Source of the DNA: Dolomitihabitans soli | GTDB taxonomy: Bacteria > Actinomycetota > Actinomycetes > Streptosporangiales > Streptosporangiaceae | NCBI RefSeq assembly: GCF_022213955.1 | Contig: NZ_JAKNTW010000008.1 | Coordinates: 372,001 to 436,000, forward strand | Direction of reading: 5' to 3' | Length of the DNA stretch: 64,000 bases | Part shown: positions 54,060 through 61,619 of the stretch, piece by piece | Position numbering within the stretch: position 1 is the first letter of the stretch | Layout of the letters: each line of letters begins with the position of its first letter | Program-made: the position numbers and the translations under genes | Notes under the pieces: model-generated | Database searches by the model: none | What the model was told of the DNA's origin: nothing | Seen by the model: the letters and a program-made list of their open reading frames with translations, nothing else

Positions 54060-54539
54060 GGTGAGAACAACGGGCGACCGGCACGGCCGCGACTGCTACC
54101 GGTGCTTTCGGGGGCGGGGCTGGGGCTGCGGGGCACGAGCCCGGGTAGTTGGGTCACCTCCTGCAGGGAGTCGAGTTCCTCGCGTACCTGTTGCAGCTCC
54201 AGAGACAGCTCGACGGCGACGCGGGCCAGGGCCTTGTTTCGCTCGCGTTCGGTAGCCGGTTCCGTCTTGAGCGCCGCCAACTCTTCCTTCAGCACGGCGT
54301 TCTGCTCGACGGTCTTGCGTACGCGGTGGCGGACTGGCTCCTGGCGCGGGCCTGGAACTCCTCCACCAGGGCCTTGTGGTCGCCGTAGACGATGTCCCGC
54401 CGCAGCCCGCATTCGACGATCAGCTCGGTACCAGTGAGTTTCCCGGTCTGTGACCTCAGCGGGTCCCAGCCAAGAGCCGCGCGGCGGCGTCCTGGCTTGT
54501 CGCGCGTTCGGCATCCAGGTCCCTGGCCCTGCGCGTCAT
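54060..54539 (-). pseudogene. Degraded TnpC-like accessory gene
   Basis: It starts MTRRARDLDAER at ATG 54539, which overlaps the integrase stop. It shifts to a frame reading RRRAALGWDPLRSQTGKLTG and VYGDHKALVEEFQARARSQ, then to a third reading KTVEQNAVLKEELAALKTE and ELSLELQQVREELDSLQEV. This gives a helix-turn-helix-like start and a coiled coil, as in DUF6262/TnpC-type partners. At least two frameshifts disable it. The 3' limit is approximate. Confidence 0.7.
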
Positions 54540-55404
54540 ACGGCTTCCGCCTCCTCGATGTGGGATGGCCGGGTCGCCTCGTGCCGGTCGATAACCTTAC
54601 GTGCCGCTGCGGCCTGGGCGACTGCGCGGTCGCGACGCGGGCGGGGCACCAGCAGGTCGGATGCCGTCGCTTCGTAGTCCGCGAGCTGCTGGCGAACGTA
54701 CACGATGTCGCGGTCGGTATAGGCCAGATTGATACACGAGGTCTGGCAAAGGACTCATCCGGACCGCTGCTGGCGGGAAGCCCCAGCATGATCTTCTCCT
54801 TGCGTCACTCGGCGGTCTCCGCACGGTACACGCACGTCATGCCCTCGCTGTGATGGATGTCCGGGTCTGCCTGGTTCAGCAGCCGCTCGACACTGCGGAT
54901 GGTGCGCACCACGCGTCCGGAGAACTTCGCACCCTGCCCAGCCGGCTCCGGTACTCAGTCGCGGACGGGCCGCTGATGTGCTCACCGTCCTCCGCGAGGG
55001 TGTGGTCGTCGTCATTCTGCTCGAGCAGCATTTCAAGCTTCTCCACGGCGAGATCGTCCATCCACGAGGTGTCGCCTTCGCCTGCGCAATTGAGCGTGAC
55101 CTTGGGGGAGACGTGTGCGTACTGCTGCCGGAACGGCCGCACTGGCGGCAGCTGTAGTCGACGTCGTGCCGGCGCAGGAACGCAGAGTCCGCTGCCGTCC
55201 TCGTCACGGGCGATGAGCGGGTGCAGTTCGTGGCAGCAGGCGCATTCGGCCGGGGACCGGACGATAGCGGTGTAACAGCTCTGGCAGACCGTCCCAATCG
55301 GCCAGTAGGTCATGACGGGCTTGTCCAATCCGCTGGCAAGGCCGAAGGCGTCCGCACCGTGAGCAGGTCCGTTCCGGCCCTCGACCATGGCGATGGATCG
55401 GCAT
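54536..55404 (-). pseudogene. Degraded zinc-finger integrase (Tn554 TnpB-like)
   Basis: Read across frames, the fragments are RTCSRCGRLRPCQRIGQ, PVMTYWPIGTVCQSCYTAIV, CACCHELHPLIARDEDGSGL, VDYSCRQCGRSG, HHSEGMTCVYRAETAE, and finally CINLAYTDRDIVYVRQQLAD with RHEATRPSHIEEAEAV before the stop. They represent the CxxC-rich region and C-terminus of Tn554-type tyrosine integrases. The central catalytic domain is missing or unrecognisable. At least three frameshifts and one in-frame TGA (probably a former Cys codon near 54795) are present. Confidence 0.7.
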
Positions 55405-55678
55405 CTTATGACCGCATCAACACCACCAACGTCTGTCGCAGCCTGTGATTGTCGGGAGCAGATGAGGCTGGCGGTGAAAGCGATGTATGCTCCCCTTTAG
55501 GAGTCCTCGGGGCTCCGCCACGCACCAGGTGGGCCGCGCTTCGGCCCTGACGATCGATTGGACGGATACCTTCGGCCGGTTCTTCGGACATCGCACATGA
55601 ATTTGGGATAGCTGCTTCCTGAACTACCTGGAGAGCAGCGCCCTGGGGAGTTTTATGTGCTGAGACGAAGGGCCTGGG

Positions 55679-55876
55679 ATGATCGTCGTATCCGCCGCAT
55701 GGCAGCGTGTCGCCATCTGCGTTCTACTCGTAATTCCGCTTATACTGTTCATTCTTTTGATGGCTCCAGCACTCGTGTGTTTGCCCTTCTCGAAGGCGGG
55801 TCGAAAGTTCGTGCTCGACCTTTTCGAAGTGGGGACCAAGTGGGTAAGGGTCTTGGCCAATAGGCCTCATCATTGA
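55679..55876 (+). CDS. Small membrane protein
   Basis: The 65-residue frame has one long hydrophobic segment (VAICVLLVIPLILFILLMAPALVCL) and a basic, amphipathic C-terminus (KFVLDLFEVGTKWVRVLAN). Its composition suits a small membrane peptide such as those common in actinobacterial elements. The ribosome site is weak. The 270 bases before it (55405-55678) hold no supported gene. Confidence 0.45.
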   Translation: MIVVSAAWQRVAICVLLVIPLILFILLMAPALVCLPFSKAGRKFVLDLFEVGTKWVRVLANRPHH

Positions 55877-55966
55877 TGGGCCACAGTTCTGGAAGGACTT
55901 GAACGGGATCAGGGAACGTCTGCCCCCTGGGTAACTCTCGGTAGAAACGGACGGACCCGCACTTGG

Positions 55967-57463
55967 TCACCGATCCTCATGGCCGCTCTCGCCGCTCCAC
56001 AGGTCCAGGGCCGTCGCCGCGTCCGTTGCGGCAGGGCGGCCGGCGCCGCGCAGGTCGGCCAGAGTCCAGGCCAGGCGCAGCACGCGGGTAAAGGTCGCGG
56101 GCGTGAGCGCGCCCGCGTCGACGCGGGACCTGAGCAGGTCGATCGCTTCGAGTTCGGCCCGGAATGTCGTGCGCAGGTCCAGGGCGGGCACCTCGGCATT
56201 GGTCCGCCACGGTGTCCCGGCCAGCCGGGCCGTCGCTCGTTCCCTCGCGGCGCGTACCCGTGCGGCGACGACTGCACTCGGTTCACCGGGTACGGCGGGC
56301 CATGGCATCGGCTGGAGACGGGCGCGGACTGTCACTCGGTCGAGCAGCGGGACGAGCCGGTCCAGGTACCGGCGCCTGATTAGAGGCGTGCACCCGCACG
56401 CGCGCCTCACCGGGCACGGGCAGTCGCGTGCGGCCATAGCGAGCATGAACCGAGCGGGGAACCGTACGGCGCGGCCCCTCCCGGCAATGATCACCTCGCT
56501 CGTCTCCATGGGGCCGCGTAGCCCGTCCAGGACCTGCCGGGAGAACTCGGGCGCATCATCCAGGTAAAGCACACCGCGGTGAGCGAGCGAGATCGCGCCG
56601 GGACGGGGCGTGCCAGTTCCTCCGCCGAACATCGCCGCAGGAGTCGAGGTGTGATGGGGCGCGTACATCGGCGGTACGCCCGGTGTGATCTGATCGAGCA
56701 GCCCGGCGACCGAATGGACCTCGGTGACCTCCCGGGCCGCCTGAAGATCCAGCGGAGGAAGGATCCCCTGCAGCCGTTCGGCGAGCATCGTGGCCGGTCC
56801 CTCGCCGAGCAGGAGCAGGTGATGCCCTCCCGCCGCGCACACCTCCAGGGCGTGGCGGGCGGCATGGTTACCAGCGACGTCGGCCAGGTCCAAGGCGGGC
56901 GCTCCGGGTACGGGCGGCACCGGGGCCAGGTAGGCGTGATCACGCAGGGTCCCGTCGCGCAACCAGTCGACCAGATCAGCGAGTCTCTCGGCGGGAATCA
57001 CCGTTGCGCGAGGCGTCTGAGCGGCTTCCGCAGCACAGTCGGACGGGACCACTACGGTCTCGACACCAGCTCGCGCGGCGGCGGCCACGGCGGGCAACAC
57101 CCCACGAACCGGGCGGATTCTGCCGTCCAGCCCGAGTTCTCCCAGGAAGAGGACATGCGCGATGCGCTCGGCCGGGATATGCCCGGCGGCGGCGAGGATG
57201 GACACGGCCACGGCGAGATCAAGTGCCGCGCCGTACGGATACATGCCCTCCGGCCGCACGTTCACCGTGATCCGGCAGTCGGGCCAATTCAGTCGGCTGT
57301 TCAAAATCGCCGCGCGGACGCGGTCGCGTGTGGGCCAGATCGATGGTTCGGGCAGGCCGATGAGTTGGAACCCGGGCAGACCGGGCGCGATGTCCGCTTC
57401 GATGTCCAGCAGGTGACCGGTGATACCGACCACGGCGGCCGACCGGGTGGCGGCGTAGACCAT
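55967..57463 (-). CDS. ComM/YifB-like protein lacking Walker motifs
   Basis: The 498-residue protein has an N-terminal ChlI-type domain (about 5-130, with GLPGFQLIGLPEP and ARDRVRAAILNS-like sequence), an AAA region and a C-terminal Mg-chelatase domain. Housekeeping ComM helicases have GPPGAGKT where this protein reads LLLLGEGPATMLAERL, deleting the Gly-Lys of Walker A. Walker B reads YLDDAPEF instead of LDEAPEF. It therefore probably does not hydrolyse ATP normally. ATG 57463 fits the family start; GTG 57472, overlapping the DUF4192 stop, is an alternative. It is probably co-transcribed with the DUF4192 gene. Confidence 0.85.
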   Translation of the reverse strand: MVYAATRSAAVVGITGHLLDIEADIAPGLPGFQLIGLPEPSIWPTRDRVRAAILNSRLNWPDCRITVNVRPEGMYPYGAALDLAVAVSILAAAGHIPAERIAHVLFLGELGLDGRIRPVRGVLPAVAAAARAGVETVVVPSDCAAEAAQTPRATVIPAERLADLVDWLRDGTLRDHAYLAPVPPVPGAPALDLADVAGNHAARHALEVCAAGGHHLLLLGEGPATMLAERLQGILPPLDLQAAREVTEVHSVAGLLDQITPGVPPMYAPHHTSTPAAMFGGGTGTPRPGAISLAHRGVLYLDDAPEFSRQVLDGLRGPMETSEVIIAGRGRAVRFPARFMLAMAARDCPCPVRRACGCTPLIRRRYLDRLVPLLDRVTVRARLQPMPWPAVPGEPSAVVAARVRAARERATARLAGTPWRTNAEVPALDLRTTFRAELEAIDLLRSRVDAGALTPATFTRVLRLAWTLADLRGAGRPAATDAATALDLWSGESGHEDR

Positions 57464-57468
57464 GACGA

Positions 57469-58533
57469 TCACCGTCCTTCGGGAAGGACGGGACGGGCGC
57501 CGTGTGGGTTCTGCTCGGCCCGTTCGGCGACCTCCTCGGCCATGGCCGGGCAGTCCATCCCGGCGGCCACGGACGGCGGGAGCCCTTGATCCAGCGCGAA
57601 GCCGATCATTCCGGCGAGCCGGTACCCGGGATCGTCGGCAAGCGCCCGATCGACCGCGATCCGGGCGAGTGGCCCATCTCCGGTACGTAGCGCGACGAAG
57701 GCCAGGAGGGCGGCCGGAGCGGCGGCGTAGCCGGGCTCCACCTTGCGGGTGATCTCGGTCCACAGTCGAAAGTGGACGTGATCGGAGTACTCACCGATGA
57801 AGGTCATCGCCGTGTCCCGGACGAAGATCGCGGTGAGTAGTACGCCGAGCCAAGCGATCTCGTCAGGGGCGAGTTCCTCGCCGGCCTGGGTCCGGTCGAG
57901 CGCGGTGGCGATCCGGTCCCGCCCTTCCTGGTACCAGGGGTGGCCGCCCGCCGTACCGATCAGTGTCTTGGCGCGGCACCGAGCGACGCGCGTCGCCTCG
58001 CGCATCTGTTCCCGAACCGGGCCGTCGACCGGCGCGAGGGTGGCGCGGAGTGCGTCCCGGTCGGGCAGGGCGACCAGCCCGGCGAGCACGGCCTCAGCGG
58101 CGGTCCTGCTGTCCAGCAGGTCGTACGGCGTGCCGTCCGGCGGACAGCATGCGGGATCGACGCACGTGTATGACCAATACCGGCCATTGTCGCACCGCAG
58201 CATGTCGGTGATCTGGATCCCGGCGGTGGACATGCTCGCGCTCATGGCGTCCACCACGGGCGTGACGCGGTCCCCCGGGCCATACCCGATCAGGAGGGCG
58301 TGCCGGGCACCGTCGCGGGTCAGGATGCCGGTGAACTGATCTAGGGTCTCTGACACGTCCGCCGAACGCTCTGGCAGGTCGAAGCGGAGCACACCGTGCA
58401 GCGAACCGGCCTCCATGTCGAACACCATCGCGACGATGCTCAGCGTCGGGTGGAAGCCAAGCATGTAGGGCACGATCGCGATGAAGTCCGCCGGGTCGGA
58501 GAGCCGTACGGTGGGCTGAGGAACAGCGGTCAT
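57469..58533 (-). CDS. DUF4192 family protein
   Basis: The 354-residue protein begins VRLSDPADFIAIVPYMLGFHPTLSIV, the DUF4192 signature, and later has SYTCVDPACCPPDGTPYD, also typical. The function is unknown; the family is frequent in actinobacterial chromosomes and ICEs. ATG 58533 has GGAGG six bases upstream, so the longer frame to 58695 is excluded. The ComM-like gene starts at its stop. Confidence 0.9.
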   Translation of the reverse strand: MTAVPQPTVRLSDPADFIAIVPYMLGFHPTLSIVAMVFDMEAGSLHGVLRFDLPERSADVSETLDQFTGILTRDGARHALLIGYGPGDRVTPVVDAMSASMSTAGIQITDMLRCDNGRYWSYTCVDPACCPPDGTPYDLLDSRTAAEAVLAGLVALPDRDALRATLAPVDGPVREQMREATRVARCRAKTLIGTAGGHPWYQEGRDRIATALDRTQAGEELAPDEIAWLGVLLTAIFVRDTAMTFIGEYSDHVHFRLWTEITRKVEPGYAAAPAALLAFVALRTGDGPLARIAVDRALADDPGYRLAGMIGFALDQGLPPSVAAGMDCPAMAEEVAERAEQNPHGARPVLPEGR

Positions 58534-58552
58534 GGTCAACCTCCAGGCATGA

Positions 58553-58590
58553 GAAAGCCCCCGGCGGGTCACCGAGGGCGGGTGGGCTTC
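58553..58590 (-). terminator. Hairpin at the end of the 98-residue gene
   Basis: GAAAGCCC (58553-58560) pairs with GGGCTTC (58584-58590) with an internal GC-rich stem. It overlaps the stop of the upstream small gene and precedes the DUF4192 start, so it may partly separate the two transcripts. Confidence 0.45.
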
Positions 58591-58885
58591 AGCAGTGCTC
58601 GGCTCGGGCTCCGCCACGCGAGCCGAGGAAGATCCGCCGGGCAGGCTGGTCGAGCACGGCGTAGGAGCCGTACAGGACGATCTCGCAGTCGGCACTCACG
58701 CACGGCGTGAGCACTGTCACCGGCTCACGCTCCACGAACGCGAAGTGCGAGCGATGCCAGTAGCCGTGCGAGTACCTGTCGAGCAGTTTGGTCCGGGCAT
58801 CGGCCAGCGAGGAGAACTCCTCCAGATCACCAGGGTCGGGCGGGCTGTAGCCGTTACCGCCGTGCCAGAGCCCATACCAGCGCAT
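58589..58885 (-). CDS. Small hypothetical ICE protein
   Basis: The 98-residue protein begins MRWYGLWHGGNGYSPPDPGD, followed by LADARTKLLDRY and a C-terminal half with VTVLTPCVSADCEIVLYGS. I recall similar short proteins beside DUF4192 genes in actinobacterial elements; no function is known. ATG 58885 has AAAGGAG ten bases upstream. Confidence 0.7.
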   Translation of the reverse strand: MRWYGLWHGGNGYSPPDPGDLEEFSSLADARTKLLDRYSHGYWHRSHFAFVEREPVTVLTPCVSADCEIVLYGSYAVLDQPARRIFLGSRGGARAEHC

Positions 58886-58922
58886 TTGTGATCGTCTCCT
58901 TTCAGGGGCAGCTGGTCAGGGA

Positions 58923-58961
58923 GCGCGCCGTACGGCCGGGAGATGGAGCCGTACGGCGCGC
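58923..58961 (-). other. Strong hairpin in the leader of the 98-residue gene
   Basis: Perfect 14-base arms (58923-58936 and 58948-58961) around an 11-base loop lie 38 bases upstream of the ATG at 58885. It could be a terminator of upstream transcription or an attenuator-like leader structure. Confidence 0.55.
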
Positions 58962-59128
58962 CACCTGGCCAGCCCCGTCAGCGCGATCCGGCATGCACGA
59001 GGACGACAATCGCCGGATATGTCGCTCACGCCCCGAATCGCATCCGTACACGAAGAACTGGACGTTTTATCCGCTGATCTACTCGGCCAGACAGGCCATT
59101 GTTCAGGCGCGTCACTTCGTAACTTGCC

Positions 59129-59167
59129 CTCACTTAAATACGGCGTCCGAAGCCGCCCGACCGTCCA
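59129..59167 (+). repeat. Spaced direct repeat, copy 1
   Basis: CTCACTTAAATACGG, 12 variable bases, then CCCGACCGTCCA. The same two blocks with exactly the same spacing occur at 59301-59339. Confidence 0.75.
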
Positions 59168-59300
59168 GCGCGACTCTATTTTGTTCGCGTGTTGAGAGGT
59201 AAGTCGATAGGCAATTCCGCTGCCCTGTTGACAGCATCGGTGCGAGCCGTGGAGCAACGCATGAGAGCATGCTGCGCCGATCGGTTCGGCGAATCTCGCT

Positions 59301-59339
59301 CTCACTTAAATACGGTGGGAGCGACGGCCCGACCGTCCA
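59301..59339 (+). repeat. Spaced direct repeat, copy 2
   Basis: Both conserved blocks match the copy at 59129-59167 while the 12 bases between them differ, as expected for a bipartite protein-binding site or a conserved promoter. The copies are 172 bases apart. Confidence 0.75.
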
Positions 59340-59386
59340 CTACATTCAGATTTGAGCAAGCGAGTCAACGATTCTTCCTGGCAAAA

Positions 59387-59423
59387 CCGAAGGGCCTCAG
59401 AGCGCCGCTCTGAGGCCCTTCGG
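59387..59423. terminator. Perfect hairpin terminator
   Basis: Perfect 17-base arms (59387-59403 and 59407-59423) around GCC lie just after the stop of the minus-strand gene at 59434. GCAAAA precedes the left arm, giving a U-rich end for minus-strand transcripts. Confidence 0.8.
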
Positions 59424-59433
59424 TGGCTGCTTA

Positions 59434-60246
59434 TCAGCCGCTGGTTGTTTCGGCACCGCCGTAGACCATCGCGTCTCTGGCGTCGTCAAGGCGCGCCGAG
59501 AGTTCACGCCACTCCGCCCTACCGGCGTCACGAACCCGGATCACGTTCCGGCGCGAGCCGTACGCGCCTCCGTGCACGCTCTGAGCGACCGACGCGAGCA
59601 CACCCGCGCGCCCGAGATCTTCAGCCTGGGAGGCCAGGTTGTAGGTCTGCGTGAGGATCGGGAACTCCCCGCCGTCGCCGAATCCCGTCCTGAAGATGGC
59701 CGCGCTGTTCTGGGCCACGCAGAAGGCGACGGCCGCGTGGGTGACATTCTCGGCATGCGGCAACCGGCGCATGAGCTGAGCACCCGGCACCTGGTCGAGC
59801 TCTTCCGCCGGTACGTCGATCCGGTAGCCGTTCCGCGCAGCAGCATCCCGGACCGCCCACCGCTTGAGCGTGGTCCGAGTGATGACCACCTGCCCGCCGT
59901 CGCGGCGTACGTAGATCCACGCTTGCTCGCCCGGTTCACTCTCGGGTGCTGTCTGACACTTCGCGAGAATGTCCCGCAGACGCTGAGCGAACATGAGAGC
60001 AGCATCCTGCGTAACGTCATCCGACACGTCATCCGTGCCGTACGGGGCGTATCCGCTCTTGACGATAGTCGCGCTTCCATCCATTCGCTTTCGCGACCGC
60101 GTACCGTCGACCGTACGGCAGTAGCCGCGTGCCAGCTTCTGAATCTCCGCCCAGTCATCCGGCGTAACGCGCGCCATGTCCTCCGGCTCCAGGCTCGCAC
60201 CCGGAAGGTTTGCCGGTACGCACTTGCCGAGAACTTCTTTCGTCAT
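59434..60246 (-). CDS. Hypothetical ICE protein
   Basis: The soluble protein of about 270 residues starts at ATG 60246 (TKEVLGKCVPANLP); the open frame continues to a TTG at 60318. A VSDDVTQDAALMFAQRLRDIL helix and TLKRWAVRDAAARNGYRIDV recall regions of sigma-factor-like or HTH proteins in ICEs, but I cannot assign a family. A terminator follows directly, and an AT-rich region lies upstream. Confidence 0.6.
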   Translation of the reverse strand: MTKEVLGKCVPANLPGASLEPEDMARVTPDDWAEIQKLARGYCRTVDGTRSRKRMDGSATIVKSGYAPYGTDDVSDDVTQDAALMFAQRLRDILAKCQTAPESEPGEQAWIYVRRDGGQVVITRTTLKRWAVRDAAARNGYRIDVPAEELDQVPGAQLMRRLPHAENVTHAAVAFCVAQNSAAIFRTGFGDGGEFPILTQTYNLASQAEDLGRAGVLASVAQSVHGGAYGSRRNVIRVRDAGRAEWRELSARLDDARDAMVYGGAETTSG

Positions 60247-60723
60247 TCTGGCCCCGATCTCCCGCGACGCGCCCCGCACGTCGCCCCTTTCTTCCGTCAA
60301 TTCAATTGAATCGCACAATGGAGATCAAAGCAATCAGAAGCGCCTGTATTTTAAAGAGTTTATGCAGGCCAGAGTGGGTGCAAACGCTTATCGGAGCACC
60401 CATGAAGTGCTTATAGAGCGAACGGAATAGACTAAGTGATACGGAATAAAGAAACGCCATCAATGAGATTTAATAGATCGACGTTAATCAGTAACTATCA
60501 GGATGGAGCGCAGCGTCCTGGCGCACTTTTAAGAGTGAGGCTCCCTCCTCCTACGAGTCGGGGTTCCCAACGGGAGACCTAAAGGGACCTCCACCTGGGG
60601 ATATACGCCCACAGGGCCTTCCCGTTCAACAGGCGACGGGGCGTGCGCTGGCGCGTTCGCATACCTACGAGCATCGAAGAGACATCCACACCTTCACAAG
60701 GCGCAGGCCCCGTCGATGGTCCG
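60247..60723. other. AT-rich intergenic island
   Basis: These 477 bases have no supported gene. Positions 60290-60540 are strikingly AT-rich for this DNA, with ATTTTAAAGAG, GGAATAAAGAAACG and GATTTAATAG, and contain a 12-base palindrome ATTCAATTGAAT near 60302. Candidates are a promoter region, a replication or transfer origin, or recently acquired DNA. Confidence 0.55.
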
Positions 60724-61386
60724 TCATGACCCGCCCAGCTCATCGGCCTGAAGTTCGGCCAGACGGGCGCGGGCATCCGCCAGGGCGGCGAGCATATCGG
60801 CGTCGCCGGGAGTCTGGGCGGCCAGATCCTCATACAGCTCGATCGTGCGGCGGCATAGGCCGATTTCCAGTTCGCGGCGCTGCCGAGCGTCGATGGCCGT
60901 GGCTTGGAGCAGAGAGTCGGCCCGGGTAATCAGGGCGGAGCGCTCAGCGGTGCCCATCGGCGCCAGGCCAGCAGTGATCGGCTGGTCCCCATGATCGATT
61001 TCGTCGAGTTCCCGGTGGGCGGCCACCCAGGCGCTCAGGTCCGCGACGAACCTGGCGAGGTCGTCAGCGGCGGTGAACAGCTCGCCAGCGTGCTCCGGCC
61101 GCAGCCAGGCGTGCAGAATCCGCAGCTGAAACTCCCTCTTGGCGTGGGCATAGCGCTCGTGGACAGCCTGGCGGCTGACCTTGCCCAAGGCTGTACCGAT
61201 GTGTTCCCAACTGGTGCCCTTGATGCGCTCGTAGAACACCGCGGATTCCAGCAGGCGGCGGGCCGTCTCAACCAGGTGAGCGCCATCCTTGACGAACTCG
61301 CCGTCGCCGGCGTGGGCATCGGATGTGGTGGGCACCAGGCTACGGGCGGCATCGGCTAGATCGCGGGCCAGCTCCGATATGCCCAT
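60724..61386 (-). CDS. Hypothetical protein with HTH-like segment
   Basis: The 220-residue, almost fully helical protein has a segment GTSWEHIGTALGKVSRQAVHERY (about 57-79) that fits a helix-turn-helix of the sigma-region-4 kind, followed by a long helical domain. Its position in the element's backbone suggests a regulator or accessory DNA-binding protein. No exact family was recognised. Confidence 0.75.
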   Translation of the reverse strand: MGISELARDLADAARSLVPTTSDAHAGDGEFVKDGAHLVETARRLLESAVFYERIKGTSWEHIGTALGKVSRQAVHERYAHAKREFQLRILHAWLRPEHAGELFTAADDLARFVADLSAWVAAHRELDEIDHGDQPITAGLAPMGTAERSALITRADSLLQATAIDARQRRELEIGLCRRTIELYEDLAAQTPGDADMLAALADARARLAELQADELGGS

Positions 61387-61619
61387 GCGCGCGAGGCTGA
61401 CCTGAGAGTACGCCGCCGATCGGTACCCACTCGATCGCTCGCCGCTGCTTCGAGACTCCTGGGCCGAGGGGAAACCTGAGGGGTATCACTCATGCGTTGA
61501 GGGAAACCCGCGAACGGATGCATGTCAAGGTTTCCTTGATGCGAGCTCCGGTACTCGGAGGGCTGGCCATCATATTTTGGGGCCAGGTTGAACCAGTGCA
61601 GTGTCGCAGCACTACGGAG

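Larger units (their letters stand above)
54060..55404 (-). mobile_element. Remnant of a Tn554-like integrase element
   Basis: Two neighbouring minus-strand genes, a zinc-finger-containing integrase and a coiled-coil accessory protein, can be read only by switching frames several times. Their order, the ATGA-type overlap between them and the sequence blocks match Tn554-type integrase and TnpC-like pairs in actinobacteria. No terminal repeats were found. Confidence 0.65.
58962..59386. other. Intergenic region, AT-richer than surroundings, carrying direct repeats
   Basis: No frame here has both a ribosome site and coding-like composition. It holds two spaced direct repeats and stretches such as TTAAATA and TTTTGTTC, unusual for this GC-rich DNA. 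It may contain promoters or protein-binding sites of the element. Confidence 0.5.

Noticed and set aside
53213-54514. 433-residue minus-strand open frame
   Set aside because: Only its first part (coiled coil) looks coding, as a fragment of the accessory pseudogene; the rest is a shadow of the phosphotransferase.
60579-60833. 84-residue minus-strand frame
   Set aside because: Overlaps the end of the HTH-like gene in another frame; Trp/Pro/Arg-rich shadow composition.
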